DNA from: Lysobacter luteus
GTDB lineage: Bacteria > Pseudomonadota > Gammaproteobacteria > Xanthomonadales > Xanthomonadaceae
DNA length: 64,000 nucleotides
NCBI RefSeq assembly: GCF_907164845.1
Contig: NZ_OU015430.1
Coordinates: 1,478,001-1,542,000, forward strand
Reading direction: 5' to 3'
Below the pieces are notes generated by a model, which was not told the origin of the DNA, did not search any database, and saw only the letters and a list, made by a program, of their open reading frames with translations. A program made the position numbers and the translations under genes. Shown piece after piece: positions 57,006-64,000 of the stretch; positions within the stretch are counted from its first letter, which is position 1, and every line of letters starts with the position of its first letter.

Positions 57006-57165
57006 GAAGGCTCCTTGGGGGTGGTCTCGTCGTCCACCGGGGCGCGCATCCGCCACCTGCGGACACGTCCGTAATACCGGATGAACGCGACAGCCGGGAG
57101 ACTGCGCCGGCAATGCATCAGCATCAGTGTATCATCGGGCTTCTGTCCGCCTCCCGCTCGAACCG

Positions 57166-57561
57166 ATGCCCAAGCACCCGATGCGTACGCTCCTGCTCGC
57201 CCTTTCCGTCGCCCTGATCGCTTCGGGCTGCGGCATCGTCTACCGCCAGCCGATCTTCCAGGGCAACCTGCTGGAATCGTCCCAGGTCGAGCAGTTGCAG
57301 GCCGGCATGAGCAAGCAGCAGGTGATCGGGATGCTCGGCACGCCGTCGATCCAGGACCCGTTCCACCACGACCGTTGGGACTACACCTCCACCCAGCGCA
57401 CCGACCGCCTTGCGCACACTCGGATCAAGACATTGACGCTCTGGTTCGAAAACGACCAGCTGGCGCGCTGGGAAGGCGAGTACTTCCCGGAGCAGGATTC
57501 GGACCTGGCCAACTCGGCACGCAAGCAGTTCGGCCCGAACCTGGCCAAGGACAAGAAGTAA
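57166..57561 (+). CDS. bamE: Outer-membrane assembly lipoprotein BamE/OmlA
   Basis: A 131-residue lipoprotein of the BAM complex, which folds outer-membrane barrels. Signal sequence with lipobox LIASGC (Cys22), then the SmpA/OmlA fold (YRQPIFQGNLLESSQVEQLQ, GMSKQQVIGMLGTPSIQDPF, DRWDYTSTQR). I start at 57166; a Met at 57181 gives a shorter but still functional signal peptide. A TATCAT box at 57130-57135 could be the -10. Divergent from fur. Confidence 0.94.
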   Translation: MPKHPMRTLLLALSVALIASGCGIVYRQPIFQGNLLESSQVEQLQAGMSKQQVIGMLGTPSIQDPFHHDRWDYTSTQRTDRLAHTRIKTLTLWFENDQLARWEGEYFPEQDSDLANSARKQFGPNLAKDKK

Positions 57562-57601
57562 TCCTGGAAAGCCTGCCTGCACGAGCAGGCCAGGCGCTTC
57601 C

Positions 57602-57862
57602 TTAGCCGGCCCGTTGGCCGGCGCGGCGCCGGCGGGCTTCCTTGGGGTCGACCAGCAGCGGGCGCAGCAGCTCCACCCGGTCACCGTCGTGCAGCATGGT
57701 GGTCGCATCGGCGACCACGCCGAACACGGCGCATTCCACCGGCCCGGACGTGCCCGCCCACCCGGCCGCCTGCAGTGCATCCGCCACCCGGGCGCCGTCG
57801 GGAAGTTCGACTTCGATCCAGTCGAACCGCCGCGGCCATGCCCGGACCAGGGCGACCTTCAT
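57602..57862 (-). CDS. rnfH: RnfH-family ubiquitin-fold protein (UPF0125)
   Basis: An 86-residue beta-grasp protein: [34 protein letters not shown] and DRVELLRPLLVDPKEARRRR follow the RnfH/YfjF pattern. The role is unknown; in E. coli the gene lies beside ratA and smpB, as here. Its ATG overlaps the ratA stop by 4 bp (ATGA). Confidence 0.9.
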   Translation of the reverse strand: MKVALVRAWPRRFDWIEVELPDGARVADALQAAGWAGTSGPVECAVFGVVADATTMLHDGDRVELLRPLLVDPKEARRRRAGQRAG

Positions 57863-58290
57863 TCGCCGCCGCGGTCCGCGACCCGGATGAAGTCGTCGAC
57901 CATGCGGTCGGCCAGGCTCTGGAACCCGAGCGCCATCGCCGGCCCGAGCAGCCGCACCTTGGGTTCGAAGTCCAGTGTCAGGGTGACCTTGCACGCGGAC
58001 TCGTCCAGCGCGTGGAACTCCCACCGCCCGGCCAGGCGGCGGAACGGCCCGTCGACCAGTCTTAGGTCGATGTGGTGCGGCTCGGACATGGTGTTCTCGG
58101 TGGTGAACCACGTCCTCAGTGCACCCAGGCCGAGGTCCAGCCGCGCAACCATGCGTCCTTCGGAGGACTCCAGCACCTTAGCGCCGTCGCACCAGTCGAA
58201 CCGTCGCGGGTAGGCCGCCACGTCGTTGACCAGCGCAAACATGCGCGCGGCGGAGTGTTCGACGAGGGCGGTACGGCGGATGCTGGGCAC
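57859..58290 (-). CDS. ratA: RatA-like START-domain protein (ribosome/respiration associated)
   Basis: A 143-residue START/polyketide-cyclase-like protein. Family traits: [36 protein letters not shown] and the C-terminal [13 protein letters not shown]. In E. coli RatA (PasT) was described as inhibiting subunit joining and helps persistence; in mitochondria the relative COQ10 binds ubiquinone. The GTG at 58290 is used since the family N-terminus starts there; an upstream Met would add a spurious hydrophobic stretch. Divergent from smpB, 64 bp apart. Confidence 0.9.
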   Translation of the reverse strand: MPSIRRTALVEHSAARMFALVNDVAAYPRRFDWCDGAKVLESSEGRMVARLDLGLGALRTWFTTENTMSEPHHIDLRLVDGPFRRLAGRWEFHALDESACKVTLTLDFEPKVRLLGPAMALGFQSLADRMVDDFIRVADRGGE

Positions 58291-58354
58291 GGATGGCTGC
58301 TTTTCAGTGGGTCGCGCCTCGCGTATCGACCCCGCAATCAGGGACAATGGCGCG

Positions 58355-58855
58355 ATGGCCAAGAGCAAGAACAAGACGGGCAAGGATAAGGGAAACGGCG
58401 GCACCATTGCGCTCAACAAGCGCGCACGCCACGACTACCACCTTGAAGAACGCTTCGAGGCGGGGCTCGCCCTTCAGGGGTGGGAGGTCAAATCGATCCG
58501 TGCCGGGCGCGCCAACATCGGCGAAAGCTACGCGGTGGTGCGCGACGGCGAGATCTTCCTGTTCGGGGCGCAGATGACCCCGCTGATCTCGGCCTCCACC
58601 CACGTGGTGGCCGACGAACGCCGGACGCGCAAGTTGCTGCTGCACCGCCGCGAGATCGACAACCTGATCGGCCGCGTGCAGCGCGACGGCTATACCGTGG
58701 TGCCCACCTCGATGTACTGGAAGGGCAACCGGATCAAGATCGAGCTCGCGCTGGCCAAGGGCAAGCAGGACCACGACAAGCGCCAGGCCAACAAGGACCG
58801 TGACTGGGCGCGCGAGAAACAGCGCGTGATGCGCCGGCACAACAAGGACGCCTGA
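58355..58855 (+). CDS. smpB: SsrA-binding protein SmpB
   Basis: A 166-residue OB-fold protein that carries tmRNA to stalled ribosomes. Core [38 protein letters not shown] and the C-terminal tail rich in basic residues ([20 protein letters not shown]) that mimics an anticodon. The ATG at 58355 is used. ssrA lies 2.3 kb downstream, beyond a histidine kinase gene. Confidence 0.97.
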   Translation: MAKSKNKTGKDKGNGGTIALNKRARHDYHLEERFEAGLALQGWEVKSIRAGRANIGESYAVVRDGEIFLFGAQMTPLISASTHVVADERRTRKLLLHRREIDNLIGRVQRDGYTVVPTSMYWKGNRIKIELALAKGKQDHDKRQANKDRDWAREKQRVMRRHNKDA

Positions 58856-58885
58856 GCCGCCACCCGCGAACCGCCGCGAAGGCAC

Positions 58886-61066
58886 TCAGCCCTGCTCGCG
58901 CACCTCGCCGGGCAGGGTGAAGTAGAACGTGGCGCCCTGCCCCGGCCGACCCTCTGCGCGGATGCTGCCGCCGTGGCGCTCGACAATCCGCTTGACCGAC
59001 GCAAGGCCGATGCCGTGACCGGCGAACTCGCTCTGGTCATGCAGCCGCTGGAACGGCCGGAACAACTTGTCCACGTACTCCTGGTCGAAGCCGGCCCCGT
59101 TGTCACGGATGAAGAACTCCACCGCATTACGGCCGAACTCGATCCGCGGGTCCGCCGTGCCGCGGGTGAATTTCCATGCGTTGCCTAGCAGGTTCTCCAG
59201 CAGGTTGCGCAGCAGCGACGCGTCGCCTTCGGCAACCAGGTCTCCGTGGATCTCCACTTCGACCGGGTGGTCGGGATCGCCGGCTCGCAGGTCGTCCACC
59301 AGTTCGGCAGCCATACGACCGAGGTCGACCCGCTCGTGGCGCAGTGCACTGCGCGTCACGCGGGACATCTTCAACAGCGCGTCGATGAGCTCGCCCATGC
59401 GGTTGGCGGCCTTCCGGACGCGCTCCAGGTAGCCCTGGCCAGCCTCGTCGAGGGTGGCGGCATAGCGTTCGGCCAACACCTTGCTGAAGCCGTCGATCGC
59501 GCGCAACGGGGCGCGCAGGTCGTGCGACACGCTGTAGGCGAAAGCTTCCAGCTCCTGGTTGGCCTGGCTCAGTTCGCGGGTCCGCATGGCGACGCGGTGT
59601 TCCAGTGTGCGGTTGAGCGCGTGTACCCGCGCCTCGGCCTGGAGACGCTCGGTGACATCCTCGGCCTGCACCAGGCCGACCACGTCCTGGCCAACGCTGC
59701 CCGGGACGGGTGCGTAGGTGAGTTGGGCTTGGCGCGGCTCACCGCCATCGCGATGGAGCCGGCGGGTTTCGCGTCGAACGCTGTCGCGCCGGTCCCCGCC
59801 GGTGCCGAACTCGTGCGCAGCGTCGCCGGCGTCCTCGAACAATCCGTGGAAGCGCTCGCCAACCAGCGTCTCCGGCGGGCGCCCGACGATCCGTGCAAAC
59901 GCCGGGTTGGCCTGGACAATGCACCCGTGGCTGTCCAGCAACACCTTGCCGATTGCCGAGTACTCCATCGCGGTGCGGAACCGCTCCTCGCTACGCCGGT
60001 AGTTCTCCGTCAATCCCAGCGCGATCCTGTGGGCGCGCGACTCGGTCTGTGCAAGCATCCAGGCGATCGCGTACATCAGCAGCGACGCGAACAGTCCCAG
60101 CGCCAGCGTCGCCTGCAGGTTCTGGAGTCGCGGCACGGCCTGCTCCAGCGGCGGCGACTCGAACTCCAGCAGCCAGCGCCTGCCGTAATGGGAGACCTCT
60201 TCCGAATGGTGGAACGCTGGCGGCTGCTGCACCTCGTCACTGACAGAAACGTAGAGCAGGCTCCGGCCGTGCGTGACGTCGGTGATGCGGAACCGCATCG
60301 GGTTTTCGCCCAGTGCCTCGCGGACAAACTCGTCGACCCGGAGCGGGACATACACCCAGCCCAGCATTGCCGACTGGCGTTCAGCGACGGACTCCGGACG
60401 CGCCCCGTCCCGATACACCGGCAGGTACAGCAACAGGCCGGTGCGCGAAGTGGCACCGTCCTGGATCAGGTGCACCGGCCCCGACAGCGATGCCTTGCCG
60501 CTCTCCAGTGCCGCTTCCATCGCCGCCTTCCGAGCCGGCTCGGAGTACATGTCGAAGCCGATCGCCTGGACATTCTCCGCGCTCCTGGGCTCCAGGTAGA
60601 GGATCGGCCCGTAGTGGTCGCGCTCACCCTCGGGACGGACGCGCAGCACGCCCCAGCCGGTTTCGCGCCACTCGTTCTGGAGGTCCTGCAACCGGTTGCC
60701 GCTGACATACCCGGCAAAGCCGAGCCCGACCATGCCGGGAAAGCGCGAACCGATCCCCATGCCGTCGGCGAATCCGTACCACTGCGTCGGAGTGGGACGG
60801 TCGACCGACGCGAACAGCGCAGCGCCGCCGCCGGCCACCAGCTCGTAGTTGATGATGCGCTGTTTGAGCAGCTCGGTCGCTTCCTGGGTGTTGGAAACGA
60901 AACGCGCGTCTGCCGCGCGCAGCTCGCGGTCGTAGGCCAGTTGCCACAACGCCAGCACGGACGCCAGCGACGCCAGCAGCACCACCAGCGCCCACAGGTG
61001 GCCGCGCAGGGGCCGCAGGCGCTCGCGCAGGCTTGGCTTATCGGGGTCGGCGGCGTGGTCGTCCAT
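58886..61066 (-). CDS. CHASE-domain PAS hybrid-less sensor histidine kinase
   Basis: A 726-residue membrane sensor kinase. An N-terminal helix (about residues 25-45) and a second one near 325-345 flank a periplasmic CHASE domain (GGGAALFASVDRPTPTQWYGFADG through LGWVYVPLRVDEFVREAL). A PAS domain (YRRSEERFRTAMEYSAIGKVL) with a following coiled coil leads to HisKA (YSVSHDLRAPLRAIDGFSKVL) and a HATPase domain (NLLGNAWKFT, GHGIGLASVKRI). No receiver domain or partner regulator gene is adjacent, so the output is unknown. CHASE domains bind small extracellular ligands such as cytokinin-like molecules; ligand here unknown. Confidence 0.9.
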   Translation of the reverse strand: MDDHAADPDKPSLRERLRPLRGHLWALVVLLASLASVLALWQLAYDRELRAADARFVSNTQEATELLKQRIINYELVAGGGAALFASVDRPTPTQWYGFADGMGIGSRFPGMVGLGFAGYVSGNRLQDLQNEWRETGWGVLRVRPEGERDHYGPILYLEPRSAENVQAIGFDMYSEPARKAAMEAALESGKASLSGPVHLIQDGATSRTGLLLYLPVYRDGARPESVAERQSAMLGWVYVPLRVDEFVREALGENPMRFRITDVTHGRSLLYVSVSDEVQQPPAFHHSEEVSHYGRRWLLEFESPPLEQAVPRLQNLQATLALGLFASLLMYAIAWMLAQTESRAHRIALGLTENYRRSEERFRTAMEYSAIGKVLLDSHGCIVQANPAFARIVGRPPETLVGERFHGLFEDAGDAAHEFGTGGDRRDSVRRETRRLHRDGGEPRQAQLTYAPVPGSVGQDVVGLVQAEDVTERLQAEARVHALNRTLEHRVAMRTRELSQANQELEAFAYSVSHDLRAPLRAIDGFSKVLAERYAATLDEAGQGYLERVRKAANRMGELIDALLKMSRVTRSALRHERVDLGRMAAELVDDLRAGDPDHPVEVEIHGDLVAEGDASLLRNLLENLLGNAWKFTRGTADPRIEFGRNAVEFFIRDNGAGFDQEYVDKLFRPFQRLHDQSEFAGHGIGLASVKRIVERHGGSIRAEGRPGQGATFYFTLPGEVREQG

Positions 61067-61131
61067 GGCGCCTCAAGCATACAAGGGCGCGGGCCCGGCT
61101 GAACCGCCGGTAGCGTGGTGTTGCGCAGGCC

Positions 61132-61159
61132 TTGAGGACGCCGCCGGCAGCCCTATACT
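61132..61159 (+). promoter_or_regulatory. Promoter of ssrA
   Basis: TTGAGG (61132-61137) and TATACT (61154-61159) with a 16-bp spacer form a good sigma-70 promoter about 28 bp before the mature tmRNA 5' end. Confidence 0.75.
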
Positions 61160-61187
61160 GGCCAGGTCAGCGAACTTGTAGTTCCCC

Positions 61188-61541
61188 GGGGGTGCACTGG
61201 CTTCGACGGGGGTCGCGAAATCGCTTGGCGCATGCCGAGGGGGTAGCTTTCCTCGTAAATCCAGCTGCAAAACTCTAGTTGCCAACGACGACAACTACGC
61301 ACTGGCCGCTTAAGGCCTAAGCCCCGAAATCGCTTGTGTCCGTGCTCGCGACGTAGGGTCATCATCACGGAATCGCCGGGAGTGGCCGCCTGCCAGCACC
61401 CGGTTAACCTATAGCAGGCTGGTCCCCTGATGCGCTTTGCGCGCCGTGCTGTCAGGGGACGAGATCCAACGGCGAGCTAAGCATGTAGTGCCGGGGATGG
61501 AGTGCCTTCGGACGCGGGTTCGATTCCCGCCACCTCCACCA
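61188..61541 (+). ncRNA. ssrA: Transfer-messenger RNA
   Basis: A one-piece tmRNA of 354 nt. The tRNA-like domain is formed by the 5' GGGGGUG and 3' CACCUCC arms (one G-U pair), followed by A and an encoded CCA; GGTTCGATTCC gives the T-arm. The tag reading frame from 61281 is GCC AAC GAC GAC AAC TAC GCA CTG GCC GCT TAA, that is ANDDNYALAA. tmRNA rescues stalled ribosomes with SmpB and marks the product for ClpXP and ClpAP. Its 3' end is a known integration hotspot, but no island follows here. Confidence 0.98.
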
Positions 61542-61549
61542 TCAACAGC

Positions 61550-61580
61550 AGAAGAGCCCGCCCTCAAGGCGGGCTCTTCT
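61550..61580 (+). terminator. Intrinsic terminator of ssrA
   Basis: A perfect 13-bp stem (AGAAGAGCCCGCC and GGCGGGCTCTTCT) with a 5-nt loop, followed by GTTTGT, lies 8 bp after the tmRNA CCA end. Confidence 0.93.
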
Positions 61581-61755
61581 GTTTGTCGGCTCGGTGCCTC
61601 CTGAGCGCGGGTCGCAGGGCGACGTCGCCGGGCGGCGAACCGATCGCCCGATCTTGCGGAAAGCGCGGCGTGAAATGCGACGCGTACACATCCGGCTCAC
61701 CCGCGGATTACGCCCGGCTTGGTATCCAGAAGCGCCCTCCCCCCGGAGTCCTACC

Positions 61756-62919
61756 ATGCAGGCACTGACCTACCACGGTGCAAGAGACGTGCGTGTCGAA
61801 TCCGTCCCCGACCCCGTCATCCTGGAACCCGACGACATCCTGTTGCGCGTTACCGCCACCGCGATATGCGGCTCGGACCTGCACCTGTACCGCGGCAAGA
61901 TCCCGATGGTGCACGACGGCGATATCCTCGGCCATGAATTCATGGGCGTGGTCGAAGAGGCCGGTCCCGCCGTGACCCGGTGCCGCAAAGGCGACCGCGT
62001 CGTGATTCCCTTCACCATCTCCTGCGGGGAATGCTTCTTCTGCCAGCTGCAGCAGTTCGCCTGCTGCGAGACCACCAACGACGGTCGCGGCGCGATCCTC
62101 AACCGCAAGGAGCTCACCCCACCGGCGGCGCTGTTCGGGTACAGCCACCTGTATGGCGGCGTCCCCGGCGGCCAGGCCGAGTTCGTGCGGGTACCCAAGG
62201 CAAACGTCGGGCCGCTGGTCGTGCCCGGCAGCCTGGGCGACGAGCAGGTGCTGTTCCTGTCCGACATCCTGCCGACCGGCTACCAGGCGGTGATCAATGC
62301 AGAGGTCGGCGAAGGTTCGACCGTGGCGATCTTCGGCGCCGGGCCGGTCGGGCTGATGGCGGCGGCGTGTTGCCGGATGCTGGGCGCCGAGCGGATCTTC
62401 ATGGTCGACCACCATCCCTACCGGTTGGACTTCGCCGCAAAGGCCTACGGTGTCATACCGATCAACTTCGACGAGTGCGACGACCCGGCGGGGCTGATCG
62501 TTGAACAGACGGGCTACCGCGGCGTCGACGCCTGCATCGAGGCGGTCGGGTTCGAGGCCAAGGGCAGCACGACCGAGACCGTCCTGACCGCTGTCAAGCT
62601 CGAAGGCAGCAGCGGCAAGGCGCTCCGCCAGTGCATCGCAGCCACCCGGCGCGGCGGCATCGTCAGCGTCGCCGGCGTCTATGCCGGTTTCATCCACGGC
62701 TTCCTGTTCGGCGACGCGTTCGACAAGGGGCTGACCTTCCGGATGGGACAGACCCACGTGCAACGGTTCATGCCGGAACTGCTGGGTTTCATCGAGGACG
62801 GTCGGCTCGCGCCCGAGATCATCATCTCCCACCGCATGAAGCTCGCCGACGCGGCGCAGGGGTACGAAATGTTCGAGGAGAAGCAGGACGACTGCCGCAA
62901 GGTCGTGCTGACTCCCTGA
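61756..62919 (+). CDS. Zinc-dependent alcohol dehydrogenase, formaldehyde-dehydrogenase type
   Basis: A 387-residue medium-chain dehydrogenase. Catalytic zinc ligands are Cys38 (ICGSD) and His60-Glu61 (GHEF); a structural zinc site is formed by Cys90, Cys93, Cys96 and Cys103/104 ([17 protein letters not shown]). The NAD-binding motif is GAGPVG followed by an Asp ([12 protein letters not shown]), so NAD is preferred. The long insertion before the cofactor domain resembles glutathione-independent formaldehyde dehydrogenase, but the substrate is not proven. A CGGAG ribosome-binding site precedes the ATG. It forms an operon with the isochorismatase-like gene 3 bp downstream. Confidence 0.9.
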   Translation: MQALTYHGARDVRVESVPDPVILEPDDILLRVTATAICGSDLHLYRGKIPMVHDGDILGHEFMGVVEEAGPAVTRCRKGDRVVIPFTISCGECFFCQLQQFACCETTNDGRGAILNRKELTPPAALFGYSHLYGGVPGGQAEFVRVPKANVGPLVVPGSLGDEQVLFLSDILPTGYQAVINAEVGEGSTVAIFGAGPVGLMAAACCRMLGAERIFMVDHHPYRLDFAAKAYGVIPINFDECDDPAGLIVEQTGYRGVDACIEAVGFEAKGSTTETVLTAVKLEGSSGKALRQCIAATRRGGIVSVAGVYAGFIHGFLFGDAFDKGLTFRMGQTHVQRFMPELLGFIEDGRLAPEIIISHRMKLADAAQGYEMFEEKQDDCRKVVLTP

Positions 62920-62922
62920 CCC

Positions 62923-63498
62923 ATGGCGACGGCATCCAGACGCCGCAAAGCGGAGACCGGCGGCACCGCCCTGCTGATCGTGGACATGATCAACCCCCTC
63001 GACTTCGAGGGGGGCAAGGCAATGCGTCCCCAGGCCGCCGAGGCGGCCCCACGGATCGCCACGCTGAAGCAGCGACTGAAGCGCGAAGGCGTGCCCGTGG
63101 TGTACGTCAACGACAACTTCATGCACTGGCAGGTCGACTTCAGCGCGCTGGTCGCCATCTGCCAGCACGACGGCAGCCTGGGGGCGGAGCTGGCGCGATG
63201 CCTGCCGCCGGAACCGGACGACTACTTCGTGCTCAAGCCCAAGCATTCGGGATTCTTCGACACGCCGCTGGCGATCCTGCTTGCCAAGCTCGGAGCCAAG
63301 CGCCTGGTGATTACCGGCGTCGCCGCCGACGGCTGCGTGCTGACCACGGCCACCGACGCCCACATGAGGGAATTCGCCGTCCATGTCCCCCGAGACTGCG
63401 TCGCCTCGATCAGTCCGCAACGCACCGAGCGCGCGCTGGCCCTGATGAAGGATTCGATGAAGATCGACGTACGCACCGCCCGGTATGCACGCGCCTGA
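62923..63498 (+). CDS. Isochorismatase-superfamily cysteine hydrolase
   Basis: A 191-residue hydrolase of the nicotinamidase/isochorismatase fold. The triad is Asp21 (LLIVDM), a Lys in LKPKHSGFF (Lys105 or Lys107) and Cys138 (GVAADGCVLTTA). The cis-peptide segment TGVAADG is present. Substrates in this superfamily range from nicotinamide to isochorismate and ureidoacrylate; nothing here narrows it. It begins 3 bp after the dehydrogenase stop, so the two are co-expressed and may be stress-related together with the small gene downstream. Confidence 0.87.
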   Translation: MATASRRRKAETGGTALLIVDMINPLDFEGGKAMRPQAAEAAPRIATLKQRLKREGVPVVYVNDNFMHWQVDFSALVAICQHDGSLGAELARCLPPEPDDYFVLKPKHSGFFDTPLAILLAKLGAKRLVITGVAADGCVLTTATDAHMREFAVHVPRDCVASISPQRTERALALMKDSMKIDVRTARYARA

Positions 63499-63595
63499 CC
63501 GCGCCCGATGAAAGATTCAGAGACGTGGTTTGCAGTTCGCCTCGGATTGGGCCGAGAATGGCGAAGGCAGGGGGGCAGTTCAGGGAGGGAATTCC

Positions 63596-63910
63596 ATGTC
63601 GACTGAAACCGCATCACCGTCCACGCCCAGCTACGTCGATTTTGACGGCGAGCTCGACTACTGGCGCGCGCATTACCCCAACGCGCCTTTTTGCCGGCCA
63701 GGACTGTCGTACGAGGACTACGAGCCCGCACTGAAACTGGGCATCAACGCGTTCCTGCATGGGCAGGTGGAGCTGTTTGAGCACCACGGCGAGGACCTGG
63801 CGGAGGCTTACTACCGCACGCGGGGCTGCAGCCCGCTGGACTGGAACGAAGCCCAGCCCGCGGCCGCTGCGGCATGGCGCCGGATGCACGAAAAACGCGT
63901 CGCGGCGTAA
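63596..63910 (+). CDS. Small hypothetical acidic protein
   Basis: A 104-residue soluble protein, acidic with several aromatic residues (YVDFDGELDYWRAHYPNAPF, SYEDYEPALKLGINAF, LAEAYYRTRGCSPLDW) and no signal peptide. A GGGAGGGAA ribosome-binding site precedes the ATG. I recognise no named domain; similar short proteins occur near stress genes in other proteobacteria, but no function is known to me. It lies 97 bp behind the isochorismatase-like gene. Confidence 0.7.
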   Translation: MSTETASPSTPSYVDFDGELDYWRAHYPNAPFCRPGLSYEDYEPALKLGINAFLHGQVELFEHHGEDLAEAYYRTRGCSPLDWNEAQPAAAAAWRRMHEKRVAA

Positions 63911-63964
63911 CCACGCCCGGCCGGAAGAAAAGGGCGGGAGCCGCTCGCGCCATGCCTGGAAGAA

Positions 63965-63989
63965 AGGGCGCGAGCCGTGCTCGCGCCCT
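63965..63989 (-). terminator. Hairpin at the right window edge, probable terminator for a minus-strand gene
   Basis: A perfect 11-bp stem (AGGGCGCGAGC and GCTCGCGCCCT) with a 3-nt loop is followed on the minus strand by TTCTTCC. A related imperfect hairpin (63927-63952) lies just left of it. It would end transcription of a gene to the right of the window. Confidence 0.55.
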
Positions 63990-64000
63990 CGGCGGTCAAT

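Noticed and set aside
61541-63910. Genomic island inserted at the tmRNA 3' end
   Set aside because: The sequence downstream has ordinary GC and gene content, and no integrase or direct repeat of the tmRNA end is seen.

Overview
The window is high-GC DNA from a member of the Xanthomonadaceae/Lysobacteraceae (Lysobacter, Luteimonas, Stenotrophomonas or Xanthomonas-like). The evidence is a complete rpf (DSF quorum-sensing) locus in the xanthomonad order (acnA/rpfA, fadD/rpfB, rpfF, rpfC, rpfG, lysS, prfB, recJ, rpfE, greA, carB, carA), divergent fur and bamE/omlA genes, and a tmRNA with tag ANDDNYALAA. No genus can be fixed from the sequence alone.

Positions 1-5900 are an accessory metal-resistance region. 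copL-copA-copB (copper) and a short mercury module (merR, merT, merP, a GDCCVxC protein, but no merA) sit among decayed, lower-GC, unrecognised DNA. The right edge, 5864-5891, is a 28-bp dif-like Xer recombination site. FtsK-orienting (KOPS-like) octamers point toward it from both sides, so I infer that the window contains the chromosome terminus and that the metal genes lie next to it.

Positions 5968-12836 hold a small membrane protein, a DUF4124-like protein, a variant M28 peptidase and, on the minus strand, a five-gene functional-amyloid (Fap-like) operon: an acidic Gly/Asp/Ala-rich subunit candidate, two small secreted accessory proteins, a C39-type cysteine protease (FapD-like) and an outer-membrane barrel with an N-terminal coiled coil (FapF-like).

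Positions 12837-28557 are mainly housekeeping: rarA, lolA, ftsK, ald, trxB, a FemAB/GNAT-like protein, aat, infA, clpA, clpS, a YbjN-like protein, a NUDIX hydrolase, mnmA and hflD. aat, clpS and clpA form an N-degron cluster. The ald upstream region carries a tandem RNA-like structure ending in an intrinsic terminator just before the ald ribosome-binding site; it is a candidate undescribed cis-regulator.

Positions 28694-54773 hold acnA, the rpf locus, pyrimidine/arginine genes (carAB), dapB and the heat-shock set hrcA-grpE-dnaK-dnaJ. RpfF makes the diffusible signal, RpfB recycles or activates fatty acids, RpfC senses the signal and RpfG degrades cyclic-di-GMP in response. prfB uses the classical +1 programmed frameshift. 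Positions 54899-64000 hold recN, fur, bamE, the rnfH/ratA pair, smpB, a CHASE-domain histidine kinase, ssrA (tmRNA), a zinc alcohol/formaldehyde dehydrogenase, an isochorismatase-like hydrolase and a small hypothetical gene. smpB and ssrA, partners in ribosome rescue, lie within 2.4 kb of each other.
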